From Sphaerisporangium siamense (lineage in GTDB: Bacteria > Actinomycetota > Actinomycetes > Streptosporangiales > Streptosporangiaceae): a DNA stretch of 64,000 nt. The stretch lies in contig NZ_JACHND010000001.1 in the NCBI RefSeq assembly GCF_014205275.1, positions 4,340,001 to 4,404,000 on the forward strand, read 5' to 3'. Under the pieces are notes generated by a model. That model was not told the origin of the DNA and made no database searches. It was given only the letters and a program-made list of their open reading frames with translations. Of the stretch, positions 52,788-60,792 are shown one piece after another; the stretch's first letter is position 1; each line of letters opens with the position of its first letter. A program made the translations under genes and the position numbers.

Positions 52788-53255
52788 ATGAAGAAAACCC
52801 TCCTCACCGTGGTCGCCGCTCTGGCCATCCTCGGCCTGAGCTTCGGCGTCACCACGGCCTCGGCCGACGAGCAGGCCACCGGCGTGCAGATCACCCGCGT
52901 CGACTACAACGTCAAGGGCGTCGACACCGCCGCGAACGCCTACCAGGAAGCCGTCCAGATCAAGAACACCGGCACCGAGGACGCCTCCCTGAGCGGCTGG
53001 AGCCTGGAGGACTCCACCGGCCACACCTACCGGTTCCCGCGCGGCTACACCCTCAAGTCCGGCGCCTACGTCTACGTGCGCACCGGGAAGAACCCTGCGC
53101 CGACGCACGGCTGGTGGAGCGACCCCGCGGTGAACCTCTACTGGAACCGCACCAGCCACATGTACGGCAACGCCGCCGACTCGGTCACCCTCCTGCGCGC
53201 CGACGACACCCGCGCCGACCGCGTGGCCTGGTCCGACTTCACCATCCGCCCGTAG
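52788..53255 (+). CDS. Secreted lamin-tail-domain protein
   Basis: The 155-residue protein has a signal peptide (KKTLLTVVAALAILGLSFGV, cleavage after ASA) and a lamin-tail domain: VQIKNTGTEDASLSGWSLED, YRFPRGYTLKSGAYVYVRTG, ADSVTLLRADDTRADRVAW. Lamin-tail domains in bacteria occur in secreted proteins, often beside nucleases or adhesive modules, but here the domain stands alone. On a mobile element it may be a morphogenetic or cell-surface factor carried as cargo. A clean terminator follows. Confidence 0.85.
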   Translation: MKKTLLTVVAALAILGLSFGVTTASADEQATGVQITRVDYNVKGVDTAANAYQEAVQIKNTGTEDASLSGWSLEDSTGHTYRFPRGYTLKSGAYVYVRTGKNPAPTHGWWSDPAVNLYWNRTSHMYGNAADSVTLLRADDTRADRVAWSDFTIRP

Positions 53256-53269
53256 CCCAACAGCACAAA

Positions 53270-53297
53270 GCCCCGAGCTGCTGGAACAGCTCGGGGC
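53270..53297 (+). terminator. Terminator after the lamin-tail gene
   Basis: GCCCCGAGCTG at 53270-53280 and CAGCTCGGGGC at 53287-53297 form a perfect 11-bp hairpin with a 6-base loop, 14 bases after the stop. Confidence 0.8.
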
Positions 53298-53351
53298 AGG
53301 CCGGAGGACCCCTACCGGCCGATCCATCAACCGTACAAGGAGAAGGACCCC

Positions 53352-53570
53352 ATGGTCGCCGTCACCCGCACCACCCGCACCCCCAACGCCGAGCCGCTGC
53401 TCACCCCCGCCGAAGTCGCCACCATGTTCCGCGTCGACCCCAAGACCGTCACCCGCTGGGCCAAGGCTGGCAAGCTCACCTCCATCCGCACCCTCGGCGG
53501 CCACCGGCGCTACCGGGAGAGCGAGGTCCGCGCGCTCCTCACCGGCACCAACCCCACGCCGAGCGCCTGA
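53352..53570 (+). CDS. BldC-like MerR-type DNA-binding protein
   Basis: The 72-residue protein reads LLTPAEVATMFRVDPKTVTR and WAKAGKLTSIRTLGGHRRYR in sequence, which as I recall is nearly identical to the DNA-binding core of BldC, the Streptomyces developmental regulator. BldC binds direct repeats cooperatively and delays sporulation. Small MerR-like proteins of this type are also excisionases. Encoded on a mobile element, it may alter host development or assist the integrase. AAGGAGAAGGA precedes the ATG. Confidence 0.85.
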   Translation: MVAVTRTTRTPNAEPLLTPAEVATMFRVDPKTVTRWAKAGKLTSIRTLGGHRRYRESEVRALLTGTNPTPSA

Positions 53571-53573
53571 ACC

Positions 53574-53891
53574 ATGAGCCTCACCTTGCCCGCGTGCCGG
53601 ATGGGCTGGGACCAGCTCGACCTCTACACCGTCGAGTACGTCATCCACCGCCCCAGCGGCGACACCGACGTGCTCGTCACCGCCGCCCCGTGGCGCGGGG
53701 CCGAACCGCACCGGCTCGGCTTCCGCCACGACGGCCGGTGGCAGCAGCTCGCCGGACCCGCGCCCCGCCCGCTCGACGAGGCCGTCGGCTGGCTGCACGC
53801 CGAACTGCGGCACACCACACTCGCCCCCGGCATGCTGCCGCTGCTGACCGCCCTCATCCCCATGCCGGAGCCCGGAGTGGGCGCGCGATGA
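53574..53891 (+). CDS. Hypothetical protein
   Basis: The 105-residue protein follows the BldC-like gene by three bases and overlaps the next gene by four. It contains YVIHRPSGDTDVLVTAAPWR and LDEAVGWLHAELRHTT, suggesting a small alpha/beta fold. No family is recognised. Confidence 0.6.
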   Translation: MSLTLPACRMGWDQLDLYTVEYVIHRPSGDTDVLVTAAPWRGAEPHRLGFRHDGRWQQLAGPAPRPLDEAVGWLHAELRHTTLAPGMLPLLTALIPMPEPGVGAR

Positions 53892-54160
53892 GCGCGGTCA
53901 CCCAGCGGTTCGGCCACCCGCCCACCCGTCAGACGCACCAGCTCCCGCCCGCGCACGGCCGCCACGGCCGCGCGGGGGCGGCGCGGCGGGCCCTGCACAC
54001 CATGCCCCGGCCCACCGCCCGCGGCGCCCTGGCCGTGGCCGGCCTCGCCGAGCTGGCCGCCGCGATCGGATGGACGGCCGGTTACGGCCCGTCGGCCTCC
54101 ACCGCGGTGGCGGCCTTCAACTCCGCCTTCCTGCTGATCCTCGCGGCGGTGAAGTCGTGA
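53888..54160 (+). CDS. Hypothetical membrane-associated protein
   Basis: The 90-residue protein has a basic, His-rich N-terminal half and a hydrophobic C-terminal half (GALAVAGLAELAAAIGWTAG and FNSAFLLILAAVKS) consistent with one or two membrane helices. It overlaps both neighbours. The role is unknown. Confidence 0.55.
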   Translation: MSAVTQRFGHPPTRQTHQLPPAHGRHGRAGAARRALHTMPRPTARGALAVAGLAELAAAIGWTAGYGPSASTAVAAFNSAFLLILAAVKS

Positions 54161-54465
54161 TCGGCTGCATCGTCGCCTACCTCCGGATGATCCTCGCGCG
54201 GCGTCCCTCGGCGGACCGCTTCCGCCCCCACCTCACCACCACGCCGACCCGCACGCCGGACTTCGAAGCCGCGATGCGCACGATCTGCAGGGGCCTGGAG
54301 ACCGACGACCTGATCCGGCGCCGCGACCGGGGCTTCGAGCTCGGCGGCGTCCTTCCCGCCCCGATGGCCGCCATCGACGCCGTGCTGCGCGAGCGCGGCG
54401 TCCAGATCTGCCCGTGCGGCGCATCCCCCAACCGCCCCCACACCCGCACCTGCAAGGAGGCATGA
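54157..54465 (+). CDS. Hypothetical protein
   Basis: The 102-residue protein starts at GTG 54157 in a GTGA overlap. The middle (FEAAMRTICRGLETDDLIRR) is helical, and the end carries ICPCGASPNRPHTRTC, a cysteine/histidine group that may bind zinc. No family is recognised. Confidence 0.55.
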   Translation: MIGCIVAYLRMILARRPSADRFRPHLTTTPTRTPDFEAAMRTICRGLETDDLIRRRDRGFELGGVLPAPMAAIDAVLRERGVQICPCGASPNRPHTRTCKEA

Positions 54466-54917
54466 CCGTGGACGCGGTCCCCCTGAACGGTCACATCTAC
54501 ACCAGCCTGGCCCCCGACCAGGTGACCCACCGGCTGACCGACGACGGATGGTCGAGCTTCGACTTCGGCCCCATGCGCGTGCAGCTGCCCGTCAAGGACC
54601 TCAGCCGCGTCAAGGCCGCCCGCGCCCTGGCCCAGGCCATCGCCGCGCAGGCCGGCTTCTGGGACGGCGACCTCGCGGCCATCGAGGCCGGGCTGGTCGA
54701 GGCCGAGCAGGCCAAGCTCGCCGAACACACCAGCGCCACCGGCCCGCAGCCCGCCGCCAGCGCCGACGACACGCAGGTCCTCCCGGACTCCGGCGCGCCG
54801 TTCGGCGGAGAGGACCCCAAGCTCGACGCCCGCGTGCACAAGGTCGCCACTCTCCCGGAGACCCGGCGCCGCACCGGCCCCAAGCCCGCCGCGAACACCT
54901 CCAAGGACGAGACGTGA
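54462..54917 (+). CDS. Hypothetical protein
   Basis: The 151-residue protein follows an AAGGAGG site and overlaps the previous stop. It has an N-terminal alpha/beta part (IYTSLAPDQVTHRLTDDGWSSFDFG) and a long helix (VKAARALAQAIAAQAGFWDG), then a disordered Ala/Pro-rich tail. It is one of a run of coupled early genes. The function is unknown. Confidence 0.6.
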   Translation: MTVDAVPLNGHIYTSLAPDQVTHRLTDDGWSSFDFGPMRVQLPVKDLSRVKAARALAQAIAAQAGFWDGDLAAIEAGLVEAEQAKLAEHTSATGPQPAASADDTQVLPDSGAPFGGEDPKLDARVHKVATLPETRRRTGPKPAANTSKDET

Positions 54918-55225
54918 TCCACATGTTCAAGGGCAGAAACCGGCGCGGACGCACCGAGCACACCGAGTCCGTCCAGCCGCCGCAGGGCGACCGGCGCGCC
55001 GCCGAGGCGTCGCAGGACGCTGCGGGCGTCGTGAACGACATCGACGAGGTCCTCGCCGACGCCGAGCAGGCGGCCGAGGAGGCCGAGCGGGACAAGGCCC
55101 ACGCGGAGTTCCTCGCCTTCAACCGTGCCTTCCAGTTCTACGAGGTCGACGAGGACGAGTACGACCAGTGGCACCAGGTCTGGACCGCCCAGTACGGACA
55201 CCTCTTCAGGGGGTGCGGGTGCTGA
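54914..55225 (+). CDS. Hypothetical acidic protein
   Basis: The 103-residue protein starts at GTG 54914 overlapping the previous gene. It is rich in Glu and Asp with a coiled-coil-like helix (DIDEVLADAEQAAEEAERDKA) and a C-terminal aromatic part (FYEVDEDEYDQWHQVW). It overlaps the next start by one base. The function is unknown. Confidence 0.55.
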   Translation: MIHMFKGRNRRGRTEHTESVQPPQGDRRAAEASQDAAGVVNDIDEVLADAEQAAEEAERDKAHAEFLAFNRAFQFYEVDEDEYDQWHQVWTAQYGHLFRGCGC

Positions 55226-55635
55226 TGGACGCTTTCACGACCGCCGCCGTGCTCGCGCTGGCTATCGGCGCCGTCGCCTGCACGATCAGCCTGGCCAAGG
55301 TGTTCGCCCCGGCCCGCGCATGGGTGGCGGGCCGCAGGGGCCGCGCCTGGCGCTGGCTGGCCGACCTGATCGGCTGCCCCTACTGCGTGAGCCACTGGCT
55401 GGCGTTCAGCGCGACCGTCATCTACCGGCCGCGCCTGGTCAGCCTGTGGCTGCCGCTGGACCTGGCCGTCACCACCATGGCCATCGTCGCCCTGGCCATG
55501 CTGCCCGTCCTGGTAATCCGCCGCGGCATCGCTCCAGTGCGAATCCAGATCGACCACCACCGCCTCCCGGCCACCGTCCCGACGACCCTGCTGTCCAGCC
55601 GCGACCGCGCGCACCTCAACGGAGCGGGCCGATGA
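55225..55635 (+). CDS. DUF1360-like membrane protein
   Basis: The 136-residue protein has three hydrophobic segments and the motif DLIGCPYCVSHWLAF, a C-x2-C within a membrane boundary typical of DUF1360 proteins, which are found in phages and bacteria. The function of the family is unknown. It overlaps both neighbours in the early operon. Confidence 0.7.
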   Translation: MDAFTTAAVLALAIGAVACTISLAKVFAPARAWVAGRRGRAWRWLADLIGCPYCVSHWLAFSATVIYRPRLVSLWLPLDLAVTTMAIVALAMLPVLVIRRGIAPVRIQIDHHRLPATVPTTLLSSRDRAHLNGAGR

Positions 55636-55946
55636 CCGAGAACTACATGCTCGTCGCCTGGATCCTCGCCGTGCTGGCCGCCGGAGCCGTCATCTGGGCG
55701 GTCGCCATCGCGCTGCTCGACCGTCTCCCGCGCAGGCGCTCCCGGGGCCGGCGGCCCCGCCGGATCGACCTGTCCATGTGGGAGATGACGTGGAAGTCCA
55801 CCGACACCGACCAGTGGATGGCGCCGCTGCGCTCGGGCGGCACCCGGGCCGAGCGCCGCATCCGGCAGACCTTCGCCGACCGCGGGCTGCTGCTGGTCCG
55901 CCGGGCCGGTCGCAGGGCGCGGCGCGCCCTGAGGGGGCAGCGATGA
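55632..55946 (+). CDS. Hypothetical protein with one membrane helix
   Basis: The 104-residue protein begins with a membrane helix (LVAWILAVLAAGAVIWAVAI) followed by a strongly basic region (RRRSRGRRPRR). It overlaps both neighbours by four bases. It may be membrane-anchored and bind nucleic acid. No family is recognised. Confidence 0.55.
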   Translation: MTENYMLVAWILAVLAAGAVIWAVAIALLDRLPRRRSRGRRPRRIDLSMWEMTWKSTDTDQWMAPLRSGGTRAERRIRQTFADRGLLLVRRAGRRARRALRGQR

Positions 55947-56413
55947 CCACGACCCGCACGCAAGAGGAGATCCTCACTCGCATCCAGGCCGTCTCGGACG
56001 AGGACCTCCTCGGGTTCCGTCTTCAGGTGCTGCTCGGCGCGCTCGACTTCGAGCACGCCAAGCCGTTCCTCAAGCCGGACACGACCGCAGAGGACTGGAA
56101 GGCCGCGCCGAGCAGCGCGGAGATCCTCGAAGAGGCGCAGGGCTACTACGAGTTCGCCCTCGGCAAGATCCGCGACCACCGGGGCATCTCGGCGACCCGC
56201 TCGGTGGAGAAGCTCGGCGAGTGCGCCTGGCTGCTCGGCCGGGACGACGTCGTCGAGGCCATGGCGGAGGCCGACTACCCGCAGTACGGCGCCCCCAAGG
56301 TCAAAGCGTTCGCCGACGGGTTCGGCCTGGCCTGGCCCGACTCCGAGGACATGGCCCGGATGGCGGTTGGTGAACCGTGCACCCCCGACTGTCGAGAGGG
56401 GTGCGGAGCATGA
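55943..56413 (+). CDS. Hypothetical helical protein
   Basis: The 156-residue protein is mostly helical (EEILTRIQAVSDEDLLGFRL, SVEKLGECAWLLGRDDVVEA) and ends with CTPDCREGC, a small Cys group. It overlaps both neighbours. No family is recognised; phage early proteins of similar design are common. Confidence 0.55.
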   Translation: MTTTRTQEEILTRIQAVSDEDLLGFRLQVLLGALDFEHAKPFLKPDTTAEDWKAAPSSAEILEEAQGYYEFALGKIRDHRGISATRSVEKLGECAWLLGRDDVVEAMAEADYPQYGAPKVKAFADGFGLAWPDSEDMARMAVGEPCTPDCREGCGA

Positions 56414-56796
56414 CCGAGCCGAACTACCAGCCCAACGAGATCCTCGACATCACTATCCGGAACGCTCGCGTCATCGAGGGCGACGGTGGACGGCTGGTCT
56501 ACGAGTACTCGACGATCGGTCGCGATGACCCCACCTATGCGCGTGCGGCTATCCAGCCGTGGGCCGACTCGGTCACGATCACGCGCGTCATGCCCGCCGC
56601 CGGGGAGCCGAGGCTCGGCGACCTGTGGAAGGACGTCCGCGGCGTGCTCTGGCTGGCCGTGCAGCGGACGGGAGGGGTCCAGCTCCACGACGGCGGCACC
56701 GGCGGTCCCTGGCCGATCACTCAAGTCCAGGGCACTTACGGGCCGCTCGCGCTGGTGTACCGCGACCCGGTGGACGGCGGTGAGACCGGTGAGTGA
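56410..56796 (+). CDS. Hypothetical beta-rich protein
   Basis: The 128-residue protein has alternating hydrophobic strands (ILDITIRNARVIEGDGGRLV, DSVTITRVMPA, VLWLAVQRTGGVQLH) suggesting a beta fold. It overlaps its neighbours and immediately precedes the exonuclease gene. The function is unknown. Confidence 0.55.
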   Translation: MTEPNYQPNEILDITIRNARVIEGDGGRLVYEYSTIGRDDPTYARAAIQPWADSVTITRVMPAAGEPRLGDLWKDVRGVLWLAVQRTGGVQLHDGGTGGPWPITQVQGTYGPLALVYRDPVDGGETGE

Positions 56797-57847
56797 CCTC
56801 ATCACTCCGGCCGCGCGGCTGCTTGCCCCCGCCGGCCTGCCCCGCGAGGAGTGGCTCGCCGTGCGCCGTCAGGGCATCGGCGGGTCCGACGTCGCCGCGA
56901 TCCTCGGCATGGACCGCTACCGGGGCCCGCTGCACGTCTACCAGGACAAGCGTGGCGAGCTGGCCGAGCAGCGCAGCGCACGCCTGGACCGGGCCGCGCG
57001 GCGCGGTCACCGCCTCGAAGGGCTGGTCGCTGAGCTGTTCACCGAGGAGACCGGCCTGTCGGTGGTCAAATCGCCCGGAACGTTCCAAAACACCGAACGA
57101 GCGCACATGCTCGTCAACCTCGACCGGATCGTCATCGACGCCAGGCCCGTCCGGGACCTCCTCGACGGCGGCGTCCTGGAATGCAAGAGCCGCACCTGGC
57201 GCGCCGCCCGCCGTGAGAACTGGGGCGGTGACGAACCGCCCGACGGGCCCGCCATCCAGGCGTACTGGGGCATGGCCGTCACCGGCTACCACAAAGGCTG
57301 GGTGGCCGGCCTGGTCGACGACGACTTCGTGCGGTTCGAGCTGGCGTACGACGAGGAGCTGATCGGCCACCTCACGGCGATCGTCGACCGGTTCTGGCAC
57401 GAGCACGTCGTCCCCGGCGTCCCGCCCGAGCCGGGCGACCTGGAGGCGACGGACGAACTGCTCGGCCGCATGTGGGACGTCGCCGCCGACTCCATCAAGC
57501 TGTTCACGCCCGAGGAGGCGGCCGAGGCGGACGCCCTGCTCTCCAGCCGCAAGAACATCCTCGGCCGCCGCGAAGAGGCCGAGCGCGCGCTCGCCGAGAT
57601 CGAGAACGCGCTCAAGCTTCGGCTCGGCGACGCCGAGATCGCCATCGCCCCGGGCCGCGAGCTCTACAGCTGGAAGCGCAACGGCAACTTCGCCAGCAAA
57701 CGGTTCCGTGAGGCCGAGCCCGAGCTGGCCGCCGAGTACATCCACCTGGTCCCGGCCGTCGACCGCGAGCGCCTGGCCGCTGAGAAACCTGACATCTACC
57801 GGGCCCACCGGGCCCGCGTCTTCCGCACCCCCGGGGGATCGTCATGA
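56789..57847 (+). CDS. YqaJ-type phage recombination exonuclease
   Basis: The 352-residue protein has the YqaJ/lambda-exonuclease core: WLAVRRQGIGGSDVAAILG, RGHRLEGLVAELFTEETG, VNLDRIVID and LECKSRTWR, holding the Glu/Asp/Glu-x-Lys nuclease residues. It degrades one strand of double-stranded ends to give ssDNA for the annealing protein. The RecT gene follows with an overlapping start, the usual pair. It starts at GTG 56789. Confidence 0.9.
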   Translation: MSDLITPAARLLAPAGLPREEWLAVRRQGIGGSDVAAILGMDRYRGPLHVYQDKRGELAEQRSARLDRAARRGHRLEGLVAELFTEETGLSVVKSPGTFQNTERAHMLVNLDRIVIDARPVRDLLDGGVLECKSRTWRAARRENWGGDEPPDGPAIQAYWGMAVTGYHKGWVAGLVDDDFVRFELAYDEELIGHLTAIVDRFWHEHVVPGVPPEPGDLEATDELLGRMWDVAADSIKLFTPEEAAEADALLSSRKNILGRREEAERALAEIENALKLRLGDAEIAIAPGRELYSWKRNGNFASKRFREAEPELAAEYIHLVPAVDRERLAAEKPDIYRAHRARVFRTPGGSS

Positions 57848-58824
57848 GCAATATCAGGGACCGGGTCGCCCAGCGCGCCACCGGGCGCCGACCGCCCAGC
57901 AAGGACGTGGCCGTCAAGGAGAAGGTCCGCACCGCCCGCCAGCTCTTCCAGCAGATGAAGCCGCAGTTCGAGATGGCGCTGCCCCGTCACGTCGGCGTCG
58001 ACCGGTTCATGCGCATGGCGCTGACCGCCGTGCAGAAGACGCCCAAGCTGCTGGACTGCTCGCAGGAGTCGCTGCTCGCGGCGCTGCTGGAGTCCGCGCG
58101 CCTCGGCCTGGAACCCGGCACCAAGCAGGCCGCGATCGTTCCGTACAGCAAGCAGGCGACGTTCATCGCGCAGTGGCAGGGCCTGGTCGAGCTGATGTAC
58201 CGCTCCGGCCAGGTGGCCAGCGTGACCGCCGAGTTCATCCACGAGGCCGACACCTGGGACTACAAGGTCGGCGACGGCGGGACCTTCTGGCACCGGCCGA
58301 ACCTGCTCGCCGAGGACCGGGGGCCGATCGTGCTGGTCTACGCGTTCGCCGAGATCAAGGGCGGCGGCCGGTCCAAGATCGTGACGCTGAACCGGCGGCA
58401 GGCTGAGCAGATCCGCGACCAATACAGCAAGGCGTATCAGCTCGCCGAGAAGAACCGGCTGGCCGAGCCCGCCGAGTTCGCGGCCAACCCCGACAAGGGG
58501 TGGTTCAACTCCACCTGGCACACCGAGTTCGCGGCGATGTGGCGGAAGAGCGCGGTCCGTCGCCTGGCCGACTGGGTACCGCAGTCGCCCGAGCTCGTCG
58601 AGTGGCTCCAGCGATCGAATGAGGCGGGCGAGAGCGAACTGCCTGACGTCGACTTCGACTACGACGGCGAGGTCCTCTCCGAGACCGAGGAACCCTCCGA
58701 GCCGGGAGAGCCGGCGGCGGACACGACCGCGCCGGCCTCGCCTCCGGGTGACGCGCCCGGCAAGGCCGAGGACTGGCCGCCGGTCGCCACGCCCCCGGGC
58801 GGCTATGACGGGCGGGGTGCGTGA
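57844..58824 (+). CDS. recT: RecT-family ssDNA-annealing protein
   Basis: The 326-residue protein has the RecT core: CSQESLLAALLESARLGLEP, AIVPYSKQATFIAQWQGLVELMYRSG, VYAFAEIKGGG and MWRKSAVRRLADWVPQS. An acidic Pro-rich tail follows. With the upstream YqaJ exonuclease it forms a phage homologous-recombination pair that anneals complementary strands without RecA. It is coupled to the next gene. Confidence 0.93.
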   Translation: MSNIRDRVAQRATGRRPPSKDVAVKEKVRTARQLFQQMKPQFEMALPRHVGVDRFMRMALTAVQKTPKLLDCSQESLLAALLESARLGLEPGTKQAAIVPYSKQATFIAQWQGLVELMYRSGQVASVTAEFIHEADTWDYKVGDGGTFWHRPNLLAEDRGPIVLVYAFAEIKGGGRSKIVTLNRRQAEQIRDQYSKAYQLAEKNRLAEPAEFAANPDKGWFNSTWHTEFAAMWRKSAVRRLADWVPQSPELVEWLQRSNEAGESELPDVDFDYDGEVLSETEEPSEPGEPAADTTAPASPPGDAPGKAEDWPPVATPPGGYDGRGA

Positions 58825-59087
58825 TGGGGCTCGACATCCGAGGCGCCGCGTGCGCCTACCTGCGCAATGGCAAAGTCACTGTCTTGCAGGCCGAGAACGT
58901 CAGCGGCGAGCCGTACCGGCCGCACACCGTGACCGCGCGTGTCGAGGGACACAGCGCGAAGTACATCGTGCTCCTCGACGACGGCCGGTGGACCTGCACC
59001 TGCGACGACCCCGCCACCTGCGCGCACGTCGCGGCCGTCCAGCTCGTCACCGGCCACCCCGGCCCAGCCCGGAAGGAGCAGCGATGA
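58821..59087 (+). CDS. SWIM zinc-finger protein
   Basis: The 88-residue protein carries WTCTCDDPATCAHVAAV, the C-x-C-x(n)-C-x-H pattern of SWIM domains, which bind nucleic acid or protein. The first half is a small beta-rich segment. It overlaps recT and the next gene. It may help the recombination or replication set. Confidence 0.75.
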   Translation: MMGLDIRGAACAYLRNGKVTVLQAENVSGEPYRPHTVTARVEGHSAKYIVLLDDGRWTCTCDDPATCAHVAAVQLVTGHPGPARKEQR

Positions 59088-59368
59088 GCGAGCAGGCCCT
59101 GACGATGCAGGTTCGTGTCCGCGACCGCTCGGCCGAGCCTCCACGGGGCGTCGGCCCGGTCAATCCGGTCGTGTGCACCGTGGAGATCTCCACGCGCTGC
59201 CCGGTGTGCGATGGGCCGCGTGGGGTGCCGGGCAACCTCAACCAGGTCGACGACGGCGCGCGCTACTCGGTGGACGTGTGGGAGAACCCCTGCGGCCACG
59301 TCGACTACTACGCCGACGTCGTCAAAGAGGCCGCGCGCGCCCTCGACAGGAAGGGGGCGTCGTCATGA
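59084..59368 (+). CDS. Hypothetical protein with Cys motif
   Basis: The 94-residue protein contains RCPVCDGPRGVPGNLNQVDD and ENPCGHVDYY, three Cys and a His that may bind zinc. It overlaps both neighbours. No family is recognised. Confidence 0.6.
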   Translation: MSEQALTMQVRVRDRSAEPPRGVGPVNPVVCTVEISTRCPVCDGPRGVPGNLNQVDDGARYSVDVWENPCGHVDYYADVVKEAARALDRKGASS

Positions 59369-59886
59369 GGTACGCCCTGATCGACAACGACGGCGAGCTG
59401 CACGTCAAGGACGCAGCCTGGCCGGACATCGCTCGCGAGCTCGGCGAGCACGGGACAGCGGCCGTCCGCCTTGCTCAGGCCACACCGTTGCGCGGATTCC
59501 GCGGCCACGTCAGCGACTGCGGGCTGGCCATGCCGGACATCTACCCGCGCAACGTGATCGGCTCGCTGGTCCTGTTCTCGCTTGAAGGCGGGATCCAGCC
59601 GTATGCCGGGCCCGTCGTCATCACCGGGTTCGCCACCCTCCCCGTCCCGGACGTGACGGGCCTCGACCAGGACATGCTCGACCTGGTGCGCATGGCTCAC
59701 AGCGACGTGCGGCGCGCGCTGGCTGGCAACCCCGAGCCTGACCCGGCGCACGCTGATGAGTGGAAGCCTGGCGAGTGGCGGCAGTGGGCCGGGGAACAGC
59801 CCGAGCTCGCCGAGCTCGTCCGTACCGGCCAGGCGCCGGGCATCCGGATCATCCGCGGGACCGACCTCCTCGGAGGTGGCCTGTGA
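59365..59886 (+). CDS. DUF3846-like hypothetical protein
   Basis: The 173-residue protein reads MRYALIDNDGELHVKDAAWP at its start and GHVSDCGLAMPDIYPRNVIG in the middle, then VVITGFATLPVPD. The layout recalls small actinophage proteins of the DUF3846 type, but this match is by memory and weak. It is translationally coupled to its neighbours. The function is unknown. Confidence 0.5.
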   Translation: MRYALIDNDGELHVKDAAWPDIARELGEHGTAAVRLAQATPLRGFRGHVSDCGLAMPDIYPRNVIGSLVLFSLEGGIQPYAGPVVITGFATLPVPDVTGLDQDMLDLVRMAHSDVRRALAGNPEPDPAHADEWKPGEWRQWAGEQPELAELVRTGQAPGIRIIRGTDLLGGGL

Positions 59887-60137
59887 CCCCCATCGAGCTC
59901 GCCGGGCGGCTGCGCATGCTGGCCCGCGAGCAGCCAACCCTCATCTGGCGCGAGCTGTACGCGCTTGCCCTGGATATCCAGGAGGACGCCGAGCTCGCCG
60001 CGGCACTGCGGGCGCAGGATACGGCGCGCGCCGCCGCCGCGGCGCGCGGTGACAGCGTCTCGGTGGTCGAACCCGTGCCGCAGATGCATGCCGAGCCCGA
60101 CGCCCGGATGACGCGCCACAGGTGGTGGTGGCGATGA
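59883..60137 (+). CDS. Small hypothetical protein
   Basis: The 84-residue protein starts at GTG 59883 and is helical (LAGRLRMLAREQPTLIWREL, LDIQEDAELAAALRAQ), ending in HRWWWR. It overlaps both neighbours. No family is recognised. Confidence 0.5.
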   Translation: MTPIELAGRLRMLAREQPTLIWRELYALALDIQEDAELAAALRAQDTARAAAAARGDSVSVVEPVPQMHAEPDARMTRHRWWWR

Positions 60138-60523
60138 GCAGGAGAAGCAAGGCGCCCCGTCCTGCGGCGACCGCGCCGTCCGAGGGCATGCGGCTGACCA
60201 TCACCTTCGAGTTCATCGGCCGGATCTCCATCGAGGCCGGTACGAGATTCGCCCGGCGGTGGCTGCTCGACCAGACCGGAACCGAGGACGGCGGCGTACG
60301 CCTGCTCACCGTGCGCGGCGAGCACGCCGACGCCGCCCCGCCCCCGCCCGGAGTGCTGATCCGCCGCAGGCGGAACCGTCTGGGGCTGACCCAGGCGGCG
60401 TTGGGCGACCTCGCCGGGGTCACCCGCCCCGCTGTCACCCAGGTGGAGAACGGCTTGCGGCGTTCCGGCCCCGCCTACTCCGCGCTCCTGGCAGCCCTGG
60501 AGAAGGCCGAGGCTGCCCGATGA
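60134..60523 (+). CDS. XRE helix-turn-helix protein
   Basis: The 129-residue protein has an N-terminal small beta segment (MRLTITFEFIGRISIE) and a C-terminal XRE helix-turn-helix (LIRRRRNRLGLTQAALGDLAGVTRPAVTQVENGLRRSGP). It probably regulates element genes. It overlaps both neighbours. Confidence 0.75.
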   Translation: MSRRSKAPRPAATAPSEGMRLTITFEFIGRISIEAGTRFARRWLLDQTGTEDGGVRLLTVRGEHADAAPPPPGVLIRRRRNRLGLTQAALGDLAGVTRPAVTQVENGLRRSGPAYSALLAALEKAEAAR

Positions 60524-60792
60524 CCAGCATCTTCAGACTCGCCACGCGCGTTGAGCCCTGCTCCGTGCGCGGCGACGCCCGCCCCGCGCCCACGCCCCCG
60601 GGCGCGCGGGCGGGCGCCGGACCGGCGGCGCTCGCGGGGACGCCGCCGGTCCGCACCCACCTCGCCCTACCGGGCGGAGGGGCGAGGTGGGCCCTGCACG
60701 TCCAGGCGCTCGGAGGGGAAGCCGGCGCCTGGACCCAGACCGGGCCCGTCGCGCCTCGGGGGACGCGACGGGCCCACGGAGGGCAGCCGTGA
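60520..60792 (+). CDS. Small hypothetical protein
   Basis: The 90-residue frame begins in an ATGA overlap with the XRE gene and ends in a GTGA overlap with the WhiB-like gene. It is rich in Ala, Gly, Pro and Arg with few recognisable structural features. The coupling supports translation, but the protein itself is low-complexity. Confidence 0.45.
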   Translation: MTSIFRLATRVEPCSVRGDARPAPTPPGARAGAGPAALAGTPPVRTHLALPGGGARWALHVQALGGEAGAWTQTGPVAPRGTRRAHGGQP

